Origin: Bufo bufo
Taxonomy: Eukaryota; Chordata; Amphibia; Anura; Bufonidae
Assembly (NCBI RefSeq): GCF_905171765.1
Contig: NC_053392.1
Coordinates: 339,543,010 to 339,607,009 of the forward strand
Length of the DNA: 64,000 nt
Direction of reading: 5' to 3'
Made by a program: the position numbers and the translations under genes
Shown here: one piece after another, positions 34,501-49,500 of the stretch
Numbering within the stretch: the stretch's first letter is position 1
Layout: every line of letters starts with the position of its first letter
Notes under the pieces: generated by a model
What the model was told of the DNA's origin: nothing
Seen by the model: the letters and a program-made list of their open reading frames with translations, nothing else
The model's database searches: none

Positions 34501-37500
34501 GGTTATTAAATCTTAGGTTTCAATTTTTTGTGTGCACACTAATATATATGTGATACTAAATAATGGCTGTTTTAAGACATTTTTACCCATTAACAAATTA
34601 CAATTCAGTGATTACCAATTGGTGAATTGATCAAAGGGAGGCATCCCCTTTGATCATAGAGTGGTCATGGACAACAGGAACAAAGGGTTAACAAAGCTGG
34701 GATCTGAGATTTGTCCAATCCCAATTGGGAAGAAAGGGGGCACCAGGGCAAGATAAAAGTCTGAGCTGTCTCTACCTCAAAGAGGATTTACTAGACTGGA
34801 TACAAGCGCAAACCCCTTTGTCTGTGAGAAGTACTGGGTCTTTCAGGGTCTGACCGTAAAACCTCCTTGAGGTGACCAACCAAAGTTGCATTGAAATGGA
34901 GTCTTCTAGAATGGTGGTCTTCTCATTGAAGATGACCAGTATACATAGTATATGGTGCAACTGAAAATCTTTCACAAGAAATCTGGTCTGGATAGAGGGT
35001 GGTCTTCTCAAAGTGGTGGTCTTTTGGAGAGATTTCTCAGTATGTGGAAAACAGTAAGGAATTAAAACGCAGAGACCAAGCTATAGGAGGCCACAGTTTT
35101 CTGAAAAATGTGACTGTAGACTGCTGTGCTGCTATGATTTATGGCGAAAAGAATACTTTTGGCATTTATTGAGGTTGCTCACTGAAGTAGCAATTTGTGA
35201 AAGATTCACCGAGTTCATCGAGAGTGCTAACAGAGTTGCCAATGTGAATGTAATTTAATAAGAGAAAGGAAGTTTCTGCTCAGTATACCGTAAACATTAT
35301 GTTTGTAGGTCATGAACTGACAGTAAACCTAGGCCATGCCATCACCGCAAAGCAGTCACAAACAAGCCAAGAAAGATGCAGCAGGAGCAAGCATCAAGCT
35401 ACAATACAGAGAATGTGTCTTCTGTAACGCACACTAGGGCAGATTTATCAAAACTGGTGGAAAGTCAAACTGGCTTAGTTGACCATAGCAGCGAATCGGA
35501 TTCCCCCTTCTTTCTACTGTGGAGGTACCAGAATCTCGTTTCTTTTAGCAAACTGTGAAACAATACGTAGAAGAGAAGTAAAGGAGTTATCAAAAGATTT
35601 TATAAAATTTTGCAGGTGCAAGTGAAAAATAAAGAAAAAGAAAAAAAAACTTAGTCACTGTTAAAAAGTTCCATGCCACCACCTTGTCCATCATTCTGAC
35701 CCCCCGCTGGGCCCGCAACAGTCATGCGACACTGAAGCGAATACTGGCCATAGCGGTAATGTGCTGTTCATACACATGTGATTGCTAAGGCCAGTGACTG
35801 GCTGTGATGAACGTGATGTTATCAGTGGCATGGGACCAGTGGGTTATTTTAAAGGCAAGTAAGCATTTTTTTGTTTGTTTGTCTGTTTCAAATTCTACAC
35901 TGCCCATGCTACCTGCATAATTTTTTTAATTCTTGTATAACCGCTTTAAGCAACATGCTAGGAAATCATATTTCATTACTTGTGCAACTCCCATTACAGA
36001 AGGTCATACTGACATGGTGAAGAGCCACACATCTTCGACAAATCAGCTTTAAAATAAATGCACAACAGAATGAATTTTATTACCTGTCGGTGTCACCATA
36101 CACAACTCTGGCTCCCCACTTCTTTGTGTCATTCACAAGTTTTATAGCACGCTCCAAGGTCTCTCTGGCTTTATGGATAATACTGTCTCCAATCTAGAAA
36201 ACAGATACAATACAAGTCACCCTCACTACTGTAGCATTTGCCCAGAGTCAGGTATTAATGTAAGGCTACTTTTACACTCGCATTTAGGGGGATCAGTCAT
36301 GAATCTGTATAAACGGATCCGTTACAATAATACAACCGCAAGCATCCGTCATCAGTTTGTATTATCTGTAACATAGCCAAGACGGATCTGTCATGAACTC
36401 CACTGAAAGTCAATGGGAGACGGATCCGTTTTCTATTGTGCAAGATTGTGTCAGAGAAAACGGATCCGTCCCCATTGACTTACATTGTGTGCCAGGACTC
36501 AGTTTGTGCCAGGCTCAGTTTCGTCAAGAGGACAGCAAAATGCTGCAGGCAGCGTTTTGGTGTCCACCTCCAGAGCAGAATGGAGACTGATCGGAGGCAA
36601 ACTAATGCATTCTGAGAGGATCCTTATCCATTCAGAATGCATTAGGGCAAAACTGATCCGTTTTGGACCGCTTGTGGACAACACTAATCGAGTGCAGAAA
36701 TGTCAAATACATAAAGCCTTCTCGAAAATGTGAAGTCATAAAAAAAAAACTCCTACAGGTTAAAAACGTCTCAATTTCTATTGACTTTACATATCTGTCA
36801 TTCTCTGCAAAATCACTTGGTGGATGCACTCGCGGATAACAGATAACCAATTTGGAGCTAATGTACATTTAATGCATATTAGTTCTATTTATTAGCGCCA
36901 TTTCAATTTTTTTTCTTAAGATGATGTGCATAAATCTCACAAGTTACTGGCTAGTAGTGATATTATTCAAGACAAAAAAATCCCTTTAATATTACTTTTA
37001 CAGAGTATACCGTAATGGATAAATAACCTAATTTTGCAATTTTTACCACTTAAAAGCATTTTTTTCAATGGATAAAAAGCATATTTTTTTTATTGGAATT
37101 TTTTGTATTGCTATACTAACATTCACCAGCAGGCTGCGCCAAAGAGGCCCAGCCTGCTTGGAAACTCTGGAGGCAGGCTTGGAGCCTTCACTAGGCCCCA
37201 GCCTGCCTGCACTGACATGAGCTCTCTCATTTGCGTGGTACTGATGGAAGATAGAGGAGGTCAGCTCCATCTGTAACCGCTTACATGTGGCTGGCGCCAT
37301 TGCCCACGGCATGTAAGGGGTTCACAGCCTAGATCGGCACTACTGAGGGCCCGCGCCGTCAGAGCAGGAGCGCAGCTCTCATGTGAGAGTCAAGCCCCCT
37401 CTCTCTGCTGCGGGTGAGACCCGTGCAGTGCTTAGACTGAGCCATCGTAAAAAGATGCATTGGTGGTCACTAAGGTGTTCAAAATAAAAATGTTCTGAGT

Positions 37501-40500
37501 CTATGAATGCAGCAACACAAAAACAGATTTTGTAAAAACAATTTTTTTTAAAATTGTACAAGTAGTATAACTTAATAAAAACTACATCATAATCTCACTG
37601 ACCCATCATATTACTAATGGCACACAGTGAATGCCTTACAAAGAAATAAAAATAATAATAATAATAATAATAATAAAGTTGCAGTTTTTTTATGCCCCCC
37701 CCAAAAAAATACCATTTATTTAACACACTATTTGTACAACAAAATGGCAAAAAATTAAAAAAATTAAAAAAAAATGACGCGTCCTGCAAAATTCAAGTTC
37801 TCATATAGCTAAATTGCTGGAAAAAAGTGAAAGGGGTTGCCCAGGCAGCCCCCCTGATGTTGGCATCGGAGCAGCTCATGCTCAGATGCGCTCCCTTGCC
37901 CTGCGCTAGATCACGCAGGGCACGGGCTCTTTTGTTTACAATAACACACTGCCTGGCTGAAGCTTCCACCCGGCAGTGTGTTCGGTGACGTCACCAGCTC
38001 TGATGGGCGTGCTTTAGCGCTGTCCTAGCCGTTTTACTGGCTAGGGCAGCGCTAAAGCCCGCCCATTAGTGCTGGTGACTACACCGGGCTTCCTGGCAGC
38101 CCCGTTGAGAGCCCCGTACGTCACCGGAACTCTTGGAAATGCCTTTGCCCTGCGCGATTTAGCACAGGGCAAAGGAGAGCATCGGAGCATGAACTGCTCT
38201 TATGCTCGTCATGGGGGCTGCTGGGGGGAAAATGGAGGTATGTCCGGGTTCAGCTCTGAACCCGGACAACCCCTTTAACAAAAAAAAAAAAAAAAAGTGA
38301 CCACTGGAACCCATTTTAATGCACTTCATTCACCTGAGTTGTGTGCCAACTATATTTACTTCAAACATGATTTCAAAATCTACAATAAAAAAAATACAAT
38401 ACAATCCAATTGCAATGTAAAGGGGATTTTCCACAATATAAACCTGTCCACAGGATGGGGGATAATTATCTGATTGGTTTGGATTTAACAAATTGGACTA
38501 GAACAGAGGTTCTCCATTGATTCTTTATAAGATTAATGGAGATAGCAAAGTACAGCTCTGGGCTATTTCTGGCAGTCCTATAGAGAGTGTATGGAGTAAA
38601 AGCACCTCACTCCTGTGGGTAGAAATTAGTATTGTGGGAAAACCCCACAAAGCGTAGATATATTTAAATCAATAAGATTCGTAGGGAATAAGGCTGTCTG
38701 TAATGGTTCCTTTACACAGGACGACGATCTAGCAGATTGTAGGGAAGGAAGCGTTCCCCACAATCTGCTGATCACTAGCGGAGGAGACGGATGCATTTAC
38801 ATACACCAATCTCATCCAGAGTATGGAGAGGAGTGATCGCTAATGCCATCGCTCTTCCCTATACTATCTTGTTGTTTCTCAGCACAATCTGACTCTGGGG
38901 ATAATCTTTTGTGCTGCACAAAAGATACAATCAGCCGATGAACTAGCGTTTTGCTCTTTCATCTGGCAATCGGCAGTGCATTTAAACCGCCAGATCATCA
39001 CTTACAACGCTGGTTACGATGATCTGTTCAATTGTCAGCCTGTTGTAAAGGGCCCTTTAGAAATACAGTGCTCATTTCCCAAGATTACAGGTAGATTTGT
39101 TATGTGTTATCTCATTTATGGGCATGAAAAAAATGGCCCAGAGCAGAAGACATTTCACATAAATGAAGGTATATGCTGCAATGCATGTGTCACTATCTTC
39201 GTACCTCTACGCAGGGCATTCTCCCAGAGAAGCTAGCAGCAGTATAGCCAAACGTGACATTGGCAATTAATTTCAATCCCAGTTGCCGAGCATCAAGCAG
39301 ACGTGTAAGGCTTCTGTCTTCTTTATATTGTTTCATGGACTGTTTTACCATTATTCTGGTATTTAAAATCTCTTCAAGCATTCTTGGCAGTACACCCTTT
39401 CTGACCGGGGCCTAAATTAAGAGGAAAAAGTTTCACAATGAAATAATTTGCTGGACATAAGATAATACCCACAAGGATGTAAGCAGAAATTTGAATCCAG
39501 AAATATGCATAGGATGGAAAGATATAGTGCTGGATATATAGCATCAACTCATATACCATTAAAATTCTGATATTCCATTATGGGCACTGAATTACAGGAA
39601 AGCCACCTATAGGTGGCACTAGAGAGATAGTTCTTGTCCTGGAAAATAGCTTTTTTTGCATGACTCCTCTCAGAGATCATTGCTGTAAAAACTAACTAAG
39701 GCTACCTTCACACTAGCGTTTTTACTGGATCCGGCAGGGTTCAGCAAAAACGCTTCCGTTACTGATAATATAAACATCTGCATCTGTTATGAACTGATCC
39801 AGTTGTATTATCTTTAACATTGCCAAGACGGATCCGTCATGAACACCACTGAAAGTCAATGGAGGACGGATCAGCTTTCTATTGTGTCAGAGAAAACGGA
39901 TCTGTCCCCATTGACTTGGGGGGGACATTGGGGGTCATGCCGGATCAGTCTTGCTCCGCATCCCAGGACGTAAAGCAAACTACAAAATGTTGCTGTTTGC
40001 TCTCCGGTCTGGGAACGCAACTAAACGGAACGGAGACAAAACTGAAGCATTTTTTTCCGGTATTGAACCCCTATGACGGATCTCAATACCGGAAAACTAA
40101 AACGCTAGTGAGAAAGTAGCCTAACTATCAGCTGCATCTCCACAGGGAGTTTCACTACCTTCCAGGGCCGTTCATATTAAATTAATTTAGACAACCTTAG
40201 ATGCCATGTTTTCATAAATAATTATGACTCAACAAAGGAATTACCATATTTTTTGCTCTATAAGATGCACCTTTTCCCCCAAAAGTAAAGGGAAAATGGC
40301 AGGGTGTCTTATAAAGTGAGGGAACGGGGAGTGGTGAGCATAGCACTGCTATTGCTGTTATTACTCACCGCTCACTCTTCTCCTCCGGGCGACGTTCTGT
40401 ACTGTGCCCTGAAAACATACAGCTTCAGGACATACAGTGCCTTGCAAAAGTATTCACCCCCCTTGACTTTTTTTTTCATATTTTGTTACATTACAGCCTT

Positions 40501-43500
40501 AAGGTCAAAGTTTTTTTAATCTGAATTTCATGTGATGGATCAGAACATAATAGTCTAAGTTGGTGAAGTGAAATGAGAAAAATATATAAATAAAACTATT
40601 GTTTAGAAATAGAAAACAGAAAATTGGCATGTGCGTGTGTATTCACCCCTGTTGTTAGGAAGTCCATAAAAAGCTCTGGTGCAACTAATTACCTTCAGAA
40701 GTCACATAATTAGTGACATAATGTCCGCCTGTATGCAATCTAAGTGTCACATGATCTGTTATTACATATACACACCTTTTTTGAAAGGCCCCAGAGGCTG
40801 CAACACCTTAGGCTGCATTCACACGTCCGTGGTGTGTTGCGGACCCGCAAATTGCGGGTCCGCAACACACCAGCCCGGCACCCCCATTGAAATGCCTATT
40901 CTTGTCCGCAAGCTGTGGACAAGAATAGGACATGCTCTATCTTTTTGCGGAGCTGCGGACCCAAAATCGGGGCCGCGCTCCGCAATTGCGGCTGCAGACA
41001 GCACACTGTGTGCTGTCCGCATCCATTCCGTCCCCATAGAGAATGAATGGGTCCACACCCATTCCGCAAAATTGCGGAAAGGATGCGGACCCATTTTGCG
41101 GACGTGTGAATGGAGCCTAAGCAAGAGGCATCACTAATCAAACACTGCCATGAAGACCAAGGAACTCTCCAAACAAGTAAGGGACAATGTTGTTGAGAAG
41201 TAAAAGTCAGGGTTAGGTTATGAAAAAATATTCAAATCTTTGATGATCCCCAGGAGCACCATCAAATCTATCATAACCAAATGGAAAGAACATGGCACAA
41301 CAGCAAACCTGCCAAGAGACGGCCACCCACAAAACTCACGGACCGAGCAAGGAGGGCATTAATCAGAGAGGCAGCACAGAGACCTAAGCTAACCCTGGAG
41401 GAGCTGCAGAGTTCCACAGCAGAGACTGGAGTATCTGTACATAGGATGACAATAAGTCGTACGCTTCATAGAGTTGGGCTTTATGGCATAGTGGCCAGAA
41501 GAAAGCCATTACTTTCAGCTAAAAACAAAAAGGCACGTTGTGAGTTTGTGAATAGGCATGTGGGAGACTCCCAAAATGTATGGAGGAAGATGCTCTGGTC
41601 TGATGAGACAAAAAAATTAAACTTTTCGGCCATCAAAGAAAACACTATGTCTGGCGCAAACCCAACACATCACATCACCCAAAGAACACCATCCCCACAG
41701 TTAGACATGGTGGTGGCAGCATCATGCTGTGGGGTGTTTTTCAGCAGCCGGGACTGGGAAACTGGTCAGAGTTTAGGGAAAGATGGATGGTGCTAAATAC
41801 AGGGATGTTCTTGAGCAAAAGCTGTACCACTCTGTGCGTGATTTGAGGCTAGAACGGAGGTTCACCTTCCAGCAGGACAATGACCCCAAACACATTGCTA
41901 AAGCAACACTTGAGTGGTTTAAGGGGAAACATGTAAATGTGTTGGAATGGCCTAGTCGAAGCCCAGATCTCAATCCAATAGAAAATCTGTGGTCAGACTT
42001 AAAGATTGCTGTTCACAAGTGCAAACCATCCAACTTGAAAGAGCTGGAGCAGTTTTGCAAGGAGGAATGGGCAAAAATCCCAGTGGCAAGATGTGGCAAG
42101 CTCAAAGAGACTTATCCAAAGCAACTTGGAGCTGTGATTGCTGCAAAAGGTGGCTCTACAAAGTATTGACTTTAGGGGGTGAATAGTTATGCATATTGAC
42201 TTTTTCTGTTATTTTGTTCTATTCGTTGTTTGCTTCACAATAAAAAAAAAAAACATCTTCAAAATTGTGGGCATGTTCTGTAAATTAAATGATGCAAATC
42301 CGGGGGGCGTGGCCTGACCGTCGATGTAGACAGACGCGTGGCGCGGAGCTCCTGGACATACTCCTGAAATTTATCTTCTGCCTGTCTCCTACCTGACTTT
42401 ATTGGGGACCGATACAGCTCAGAAGCCTCCCCAGACGTTGGACACCTATCTGGAGGCACCATGACCCGCCAAAAGTCTAAGGAGAAGGAGGTTAATGAGA
42501 GCGGCATAGATACGCCGAACAAACAAAATGGCGCCGCGCACGCTGCAAAACTCTCCGAAGTGGCGGCGACGCTGGGGAAGTTTGCCCGCACCTCGACAGC
42601 TGCAGCTAGTGCTCCGTTGCTCTATGCTGGTCTGTCCGGCGAGCCGCAGGGAGCAGAGAGTTCGGAAGCGGCCTCATATGCCTCAGATCTACAAATGAAG
42701 GTGGGCCCAGAGTTGCTACTAGAGACTGCACTCATAGCCGAACCTACTATAGCAGATGTGTATAGAATGGTGGTGCAGTGTAGTACAGCTCTCACATCCC
42801 TTAATACTAATGTGGGGAGCCTCAAAGAAGAGGTACTGCTGATAAGACAAGATATGCGGCAGTTTAAGGAGCGAATTGGAGAGTTGGAGGGTTGTATGAG
42901 TGAGATGGAAGACCATCTGCCACCCGTTAAGAGGGACTTACAACGTGTCATACATAATGTCTCCCTGCTCATATCAAAGTCAGACGACTTGGAAAACCGT
43001 CTGAGACGGAACAATGTGCGATTTATTGGAATTCCAGAATGCACTGAGGGTTCAGACCCCGTATCGTTTATGGAAAAATGGCTTGTGGACACTATTGGGA
43101 AAGAAAAATTGTCCCCGCTCTTTGCAATTGAACGAGCGCATCGGGTACCGTTTCGCCCACCACCACCAGGGGCGCCTCCGAGACCTCTCTTGAACAAAGT
43201 TTTACATTACAGAGACCGGGACGCCATCCTTAGAGCGGCCAGGAACTGCCCAGATATACAAATCAACAGTAACTGAGTTCTGTTGTTCCCGGACTTTTCT
43301 GCGGAAATACAAAAACGGAGAGCGAGATTTTTGGAGGTTAAAAAGCGGTTGAGATCCATGCAATGGCCATACTCCATGTTGTACACGGCTAAACTTCGGG
43401 TGGTGGCGAATGGATCCACACATATATTTGAAGATCCTGCGGAGGCCTGTCAATGCCCATGAGAAAGATCGGCGTGGCAACAACACCTGAAGGAACGGTG

Positions 43501-46500
43501 AAATTATTGGCGGAACTGTTCTATAATTACAGTTTTTCTTAGGATATTATCCTTTATTATGCGTTATGGTTCTCTGGAACTATTGCTATCTAAAGAGGCG
43601 CGGGGGGGGGGGGGGGGGGTTTGTATGTTGATTTTTCTTTTTGTACTTATAGCATTATAAGTGTTGCCATGCTGTTAGGATGGGAGATTAGGTGAAATAA
43701 CCCATTTGTACATCCAGGATGCAGCGCTTATGTTAACTACATAACCGTTTCGTCACGTTTGTTTATATCGTTAGTTTCTAACGGTTAGGTTCACTTTGCT
43801 TATCTCTTGTGTACCCCAGTTTGGTTCACAATACGAAACATGTCTACGATGGTTATGGGAATGTTGGGATGAGGGGTTAATGGAGTAGGATATATTTCTC
43901 TTCCTATTGTTATTGGGAGATTCCTCCGGGGTGATCGGCACTGGCTTCTATATATTCACATGTGGCACCATGATGTATTCCGTTAAAGTTCTTGCATGGA
44001 ATGTGAGAGGGATGTCGCAGGCAGCTAAACGGTCTGCTATTTTTCATACCCTGCAGGATTTACAACCAGCTATTATATGTTTGTCCAAGACCCATTTAAC
44101 CCCTGATAAGACGCGCCTGATTCATAAAGCATGGATGGGTTGTGAGTTTCACTCTACCTACTCCACGCATGCCCGAGGTGTCAGTATTTCAGTACATAGA
44201 TCTATTCCATTTATAGCTCAGGAATCATATATTGATATCGACGGTAGATTTGTATGTGTAGACTGCCAGATTTTTCAATTCCGGCTTATTCTAATGGCCG
44301 TATAGGTTCCCCCTCCATACTCGGCTGAAATTATGAAGACTGTTATTGCTTTCACTTCCAAATTCCCATCAGTCCCTATACTTATTGTGGGAGACTTTAA
44401 CATGTATCTTGACGGCTCTAGATAAATTTCACACTGGATCAGGGGCACACATTAATGCCCCTACTTCTCTGGCAAAACTGCTGGAGGAAGTAGATCTATG
44501 TGACATTTGGAGAACCATGCATCCTGGACAGCGTCAATATTTATGTTACTCTCCTTCTTACAACTCCTTATCCAGAATAGATTTAGCAATTGGATCCTCA
44601 GCCTTGGTGGCTCTGACAAAAGAGATTTCATATCTACCTCGCAGTATATCAGACCATTCTCCACTATTGATTACATTGGTAATGGGAAGGCAACTGCATA
44701 CAACTCGGCCTATTTGGCGTTTGAACCCATTCTGGCTCACGTTAGTGGATACCGGAAGTGAAATCTCTGGGGCCATTGCTGATTATTTAGCTATTAATGT
44801 AGGCTCTGCATCTGTGGCAATAGTTTGGGACGCCCTAAAGGCGTATGTTAGGGGGTTATATATTAAACATATTAGTGTAAGGAAATCTAAGAGCCGAGAT
44901 CTGTTTAGGGAGCTCTCAGATAGAGTTATTCATTTAGAAGCTAAATATGTAAATCAGCCCACATCGATTAACGAGGCAAATTGGAAGGAAGCCCAAAATC
45001 TATTGAAAGAACACGTACAAACTAAGGCTGAGGACAAGCGTCTTTTTGCAGCTCAGAGATACTTTGCTGAAGGGGAAAGTGCGGGCCATTTATTGGCTAC
45101 CGTGATTAAGGCACAATCTGGCCCTTCTAGTATAGCCTCAATTAGAGAGTCTGGGGGACAATTGGCAACAGGAGATGAAAATATTCTGAGAGAGTTTTAT
45201 GCTCATTTTAGGGAGGTATACAGGTCCAGACTGGCCACCACTGCATCCGATAGATCCAATTATTTGGCAGGGATAGATATGCCAGTCTTATCAGAGGAGA
45301 ATAGGCTGCTCCTGGATGAAGATATATCTTTGGAGGAACTAGAAGTGGCGCTGAAATCTATTCCTAATGATAAGGCGCCGGGTGGGGATGGCCTACCTAG
45401 CGAATTCTATAAAAAACATGGGGAGCTGTTACTTCAGCAGCTTCTAATGGTCTTTAAAGATGCCCTTAGGGAGGGTAAATTGCCTTGCTCCATGAGAAAA
45501 TCGATCGTAGTAGTGCTGCCCAAACCAGGCAAGGACCCCACTCTTGTAGACTCCTATAGACCCATCTCGCTCCTGACAGTGGATGTAAAACTTCTTGCTA
45601 AAGTCTTGGCCAATCGGCTACTTAAGGTTATTCAAACTATTATCCATGATGATCAATCTGGATTTATGCCTGGAAAATCCACAGCTCTGAATCTCAGGCG
45701 GTTATTTTTGAATCTTCAGCTTGAGGGGAGAGATAGACAGGATAGTGGAGCTGCGGTCGTCTCACTCAACGCTGCCAAAGCCTTTGACAGCGTCAAGTGG
45801 GAATATCTCTGGGCGGTTATGAATAGGATGGGCTTTGGCTCGGGATTTCATAGTTGGGTTAAGCTTCTATATTGTGAGCCTAGGGCTAGAATTAGAGTGA
45901 ACGGTCAGCTGTCGCCTGCATTGGCTCTGGAGAGAGGGACGAGGCAAGGTTGCCCATTGTCCCCCCTCTTGTTCGCATTGGCAATAGAGCCGTTAGCATG
46001 TCTCCTAAAATCCACACCATTGGTAAGGGGGTTCGTGAGGGGTACCATGGAAGAACGCGTATCTCTCTATGCGGACGATATGTTAATTTATGTAGGTAAT
46101 TTAGCTCACTCCCTGGACTCTATAATCTCCATAATTTTGGAGTTTGGTGGCCAGTCTGGACTTCTCATAAACTGGGATAAATCTGTGATCCTCCCAATAT
46201 CTCCGCACTTACAAGCTTCTGATGCCAATTCCTCTGAGCTCAAAGTAGTATATTCCTTTAAGTACCTTGGGGTGGTAGTGTCGATGAACCCCGGTAAATA
46301 TATTTCTAATAACTTATTGCCTTTGATAGAGAAGTTCAAAAATAAGGTTGCCACCTGGCACAGGTTACCATTATCGTTGGTAGGGAGAGGTAACCTATTG
46401 AAGAGGATTCTGATGCCCCAGTTGTTATATATTTTGCACAACTCCCCTGTGTGGATTCCTACACATTATTTTTACAAGATTCAACAGCTGTTTCGGTTTT

Positions 46501-49500
46501 TTCTCTGGAAAAATAATAGAGGTAGGATCAAATATGAGACCTTACAGAGAAATAAGAATGCGGGTGGTTTGGCACTACCTAATCCTATGTTATACTTTTT
46601 GTCTGATCAATCACAACATTTCAAGGGCTGGGATGTGATGGGTGAAATGGGAAGGAGTGGTCAGTTGATGGGGTGGGTATCGGGTAGGTCTCCCTCATTA
46701 GCAGCCATAGAGGGAGAAGTAAAAGGAGAAGCTGGGCGTATTCCAACTTTACAACTTATGAGAAGGGTTTGGGTTAAGGCAAAGAACATTTTAGGAATAA
46801 CGAACTGAACTGGTTGGCTTAAATGGGTATTCACAGTGGGAAAATAAAGGGATTTGGAATCTAGGCCATATCTACTCAAATAGGGTCCTAAAGCAGTACC
46901 AGTAGTTATGTTCTGAATTTAGCTTACCTTCCACACAGTTCTATAGGTATCTGCAGCTCAGGCATGCTTTGGAAGCTCAGTCTAAAATAGCTACGGTGAT
47001 GTTCGTATCTAATCAGATGCTAAACGCAGCGGTTAATGCAGGATCGGTAAAGGGAGCGATTTCCACAGTGTATCTGGCCTTGTTAGAAGACTTTCTAAAA
47101 AAAATATCCTCTCAAAATTAGACATCACTGGGAAAGAGATGTGGGTAGTATTACAGATGCGCAATGGGAGGAGGTATTAGACCTCACCTCAAATTTATCC
47201 CTCAGTGAGGCGGCGCAGCTATCCCATCTATATTTAATCCATAGAGTCTATAAGACCCCAGTGTTTCTATTTAAAGTTGGCTGTAGAGACAGTCCCGGAA
47301 TGTCCTAAATGTAGGAATGCTGAGGCAGACCTGTTCCATATGCTATGGGCATGTCCCTCATTGACAACATATTGGAAGGCAGTGATGCACCTAGTAAAAA
47401 AGGTGTATAGTGCCCATTTTGCTCTTGACCCTAAGTTGTGCTTATTGGGTATAATACCAGAGGATAATTTACAATCAGTAATAGCCACTGGAATAAATAG
47501 AATGTTGTACCAAGCACGGAAAACGTTAGCGGCAAAATGGTTACAATCGATACCTCCAGATATATCGGAGTATGTAAGTAGATTGAATATGGTAGTTCGT
47601 CTGGAAAGGGGAGTATACCAAAAAAGAAATAATCCATCTAAATTTGAGGCGATATGGGGAGCCTGGATCGATAATTCTGGATGTTGTAGTCCTTGGTTGG
47701 CGCTCACAAGAGGATTATTGCGCTCCGTGTAAATGCACTGATTGAGGAGGATAGGTATGGGCTAGGAATAAGAGCGGGGGGAGGTTACTGTGGATATTGC
47801 TAGAGCGGTGTATATGTCAAAATTATTAGCATACCAACCAAAATGGAGTTATGGTACAGCTTACAGTCTGTATGGATGCTTGCTTGGGATGTACTGTGTT
47901 TATATGCGCAAATGGGAAACAGTGCTGCGTGATGGTTTACAATTGAGGTTTGTGGTGCCGACACCCCGGGGCATGAGATAAAAATAAGATCCTATTATTA
48001 GTGGAGGGCCCTGTGCTATTTACGGTACGCATCTCTAATTCTCATAGGAGGAATCTTATTGGGATTATTATCACTCTGTCCTGTTCTGGTAGTGATGGGG
48101 GGAGGGGGGGGGGGGGGGGGTTATTTGCTGTTGGGAGTTTTTATTGACCGGTTTATGTGTCGAGGGGGGTGAATACTTCTGCAAGGCACTGTAGTGCACA
48201 TACACGCACACACTTTGACCTAATGGTAAGCTGATTATTATTTTTTTTTTTATCTTAGGTCTGATGAAGACTGGGAGTCTGATCTGAGGTCTGATTAACC
48301 ACCTCAGCCCCCCTAGCTTAAACACCCTTAATGACCAGTGCACTTTTTAGAATTCTGCACTACACTACTTTCACCGTTTATTGCTCGGTCATGCAACTTA
48401 CCACCCAAAAGAATTTTACCTCCTTTTCTTCTCACTAATAGAGCTTTCATTTGGTGGTATTTCATTGCTGCTGACATTTTTAAATTTTTTTGCTATTAAT
48501 CGAAATTTAACGATTTTTTTGCAAAAAAATGACATTTTTAACTTTCAGTTGTAAATTTTTTTTAAAAAAACGACATCCATATATAAATTTTTCTCTAAAT
48601 TTATTGTTCTACATGTCTTTGATAAAAAAAAATGTTTGGGTAAAAAAAAATGGTTTGGGTAAAAGTTATAGCGTTTACAAACTATGGTACAAAAATGTGA
48701 ATTTCCGCTTTTTGAAGCAGCTCTGACTTTCTGAGCACCTGTCATGTTTCCTGAGGTTCTACAATGGCCAGACAGTAGAAAAACCCCACAAATGACCCTA
48801 TTTCGGAAAGTAGACACCCTAAGGTATTCGCTGATGGGCATAGTGAGTTCATAGAACTTTTTATTTTTTGTCACAAGTTAGCGGAAAATTATGATTTTTT
48901 TTTTTTTTTCCTTACAAAGTCTCATATTCCACTAACTTGTGACAAAAAATAAAAAAACTTCCATGAACTCACTATGCCCATCACGAAATACCTTGGGGTG
49001 AAAAGTAGTTTGAAATCAAAATGTGTAAAAAATGACCTGTGAAATCCTAAAGGTGCTCTTTGGAATGTGGGCCCCTTTGCCCACCTAGGCTGCAAAAAAG
49101 TGTCACACATCTGGTATCGCCGTACTCAGGAGAAGTTGGGCAATGTGTTTTGGGGTGTCATTTTACATATATCCAAGCTAAGTGAGATGAATATCTTGGT
49201 CAAATGCCAACTTTGTATAAAAAAAATGGGAAAAGTTGTCTTTTGCCGAGATATTTATCTCACCCAGCATGGGTATATGTAAAATGATACCCCAAAACAC
49301 ATTGCCCAACTTCTCCTGAGTACGGCGATACCAGATGTGTGACACTTTTTTGCAGCCTATGTGGGCAAAGGGGCCCACATTCCAAAGAGCACCTTTAGGA
49401 TTTCACAGGTCATTTTTTACACATTTTGATTTCAAACTACTTACCACACATTAGGGCCCCTAGAATGCCAGGGCAGTATAACTACCCCACAAGTGACCCC

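Larger units (their letters stand above)
42301..48160 (+). mobile_element. L1/Tx1-type LINE, second copy, inserted in the Tc1 right half
   Basis: Starts CGGGGGGCGTGGCCTGACC, the same 5' start as the LINE at 14001. ORF1 (42461-43458), spacer, ORF2 (43971-47732) and 3' region to about 48160, with poly-G near 48099-48120. The 3' end joins the Tc1 right end without the AATAAA tail seen in the other copy, and about 60 bp of expected Tc1 sequence seem lost, so the 3' junction is deleted. No target duplication is visible. Confidence 0.9.
40435..48191 (+). mobile_element. Tc1-like transposon interrupted by a MITE and a LINE
   Basis: Starts CAGTGCCTTGCAAAAGTATT and ends AATACTTCTGCAAGGCACTG, with TA on each side (40433-40434 and 48192-48193). 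The transposase gene lies at 41150-42169. A foldback sits at 40811-41117, and a full LINE fills 42301 to about 48160, leaving only about 30 bp of the right end. Confidence 0.93.

Noticed and set aside
34772..35011. 79-residue minus-strand frame in a REV3L intron
   Set aside because: It is not a REV3L segment and no splice signals or homology are recognised.
42301..48160. Site-specific LINE insertion into a DNA transposon, as in Xenopus Tx1
   Set aside because: The other LINE copy of this type inserted into unrelated sequence with a different target, so site specificity is not supported.
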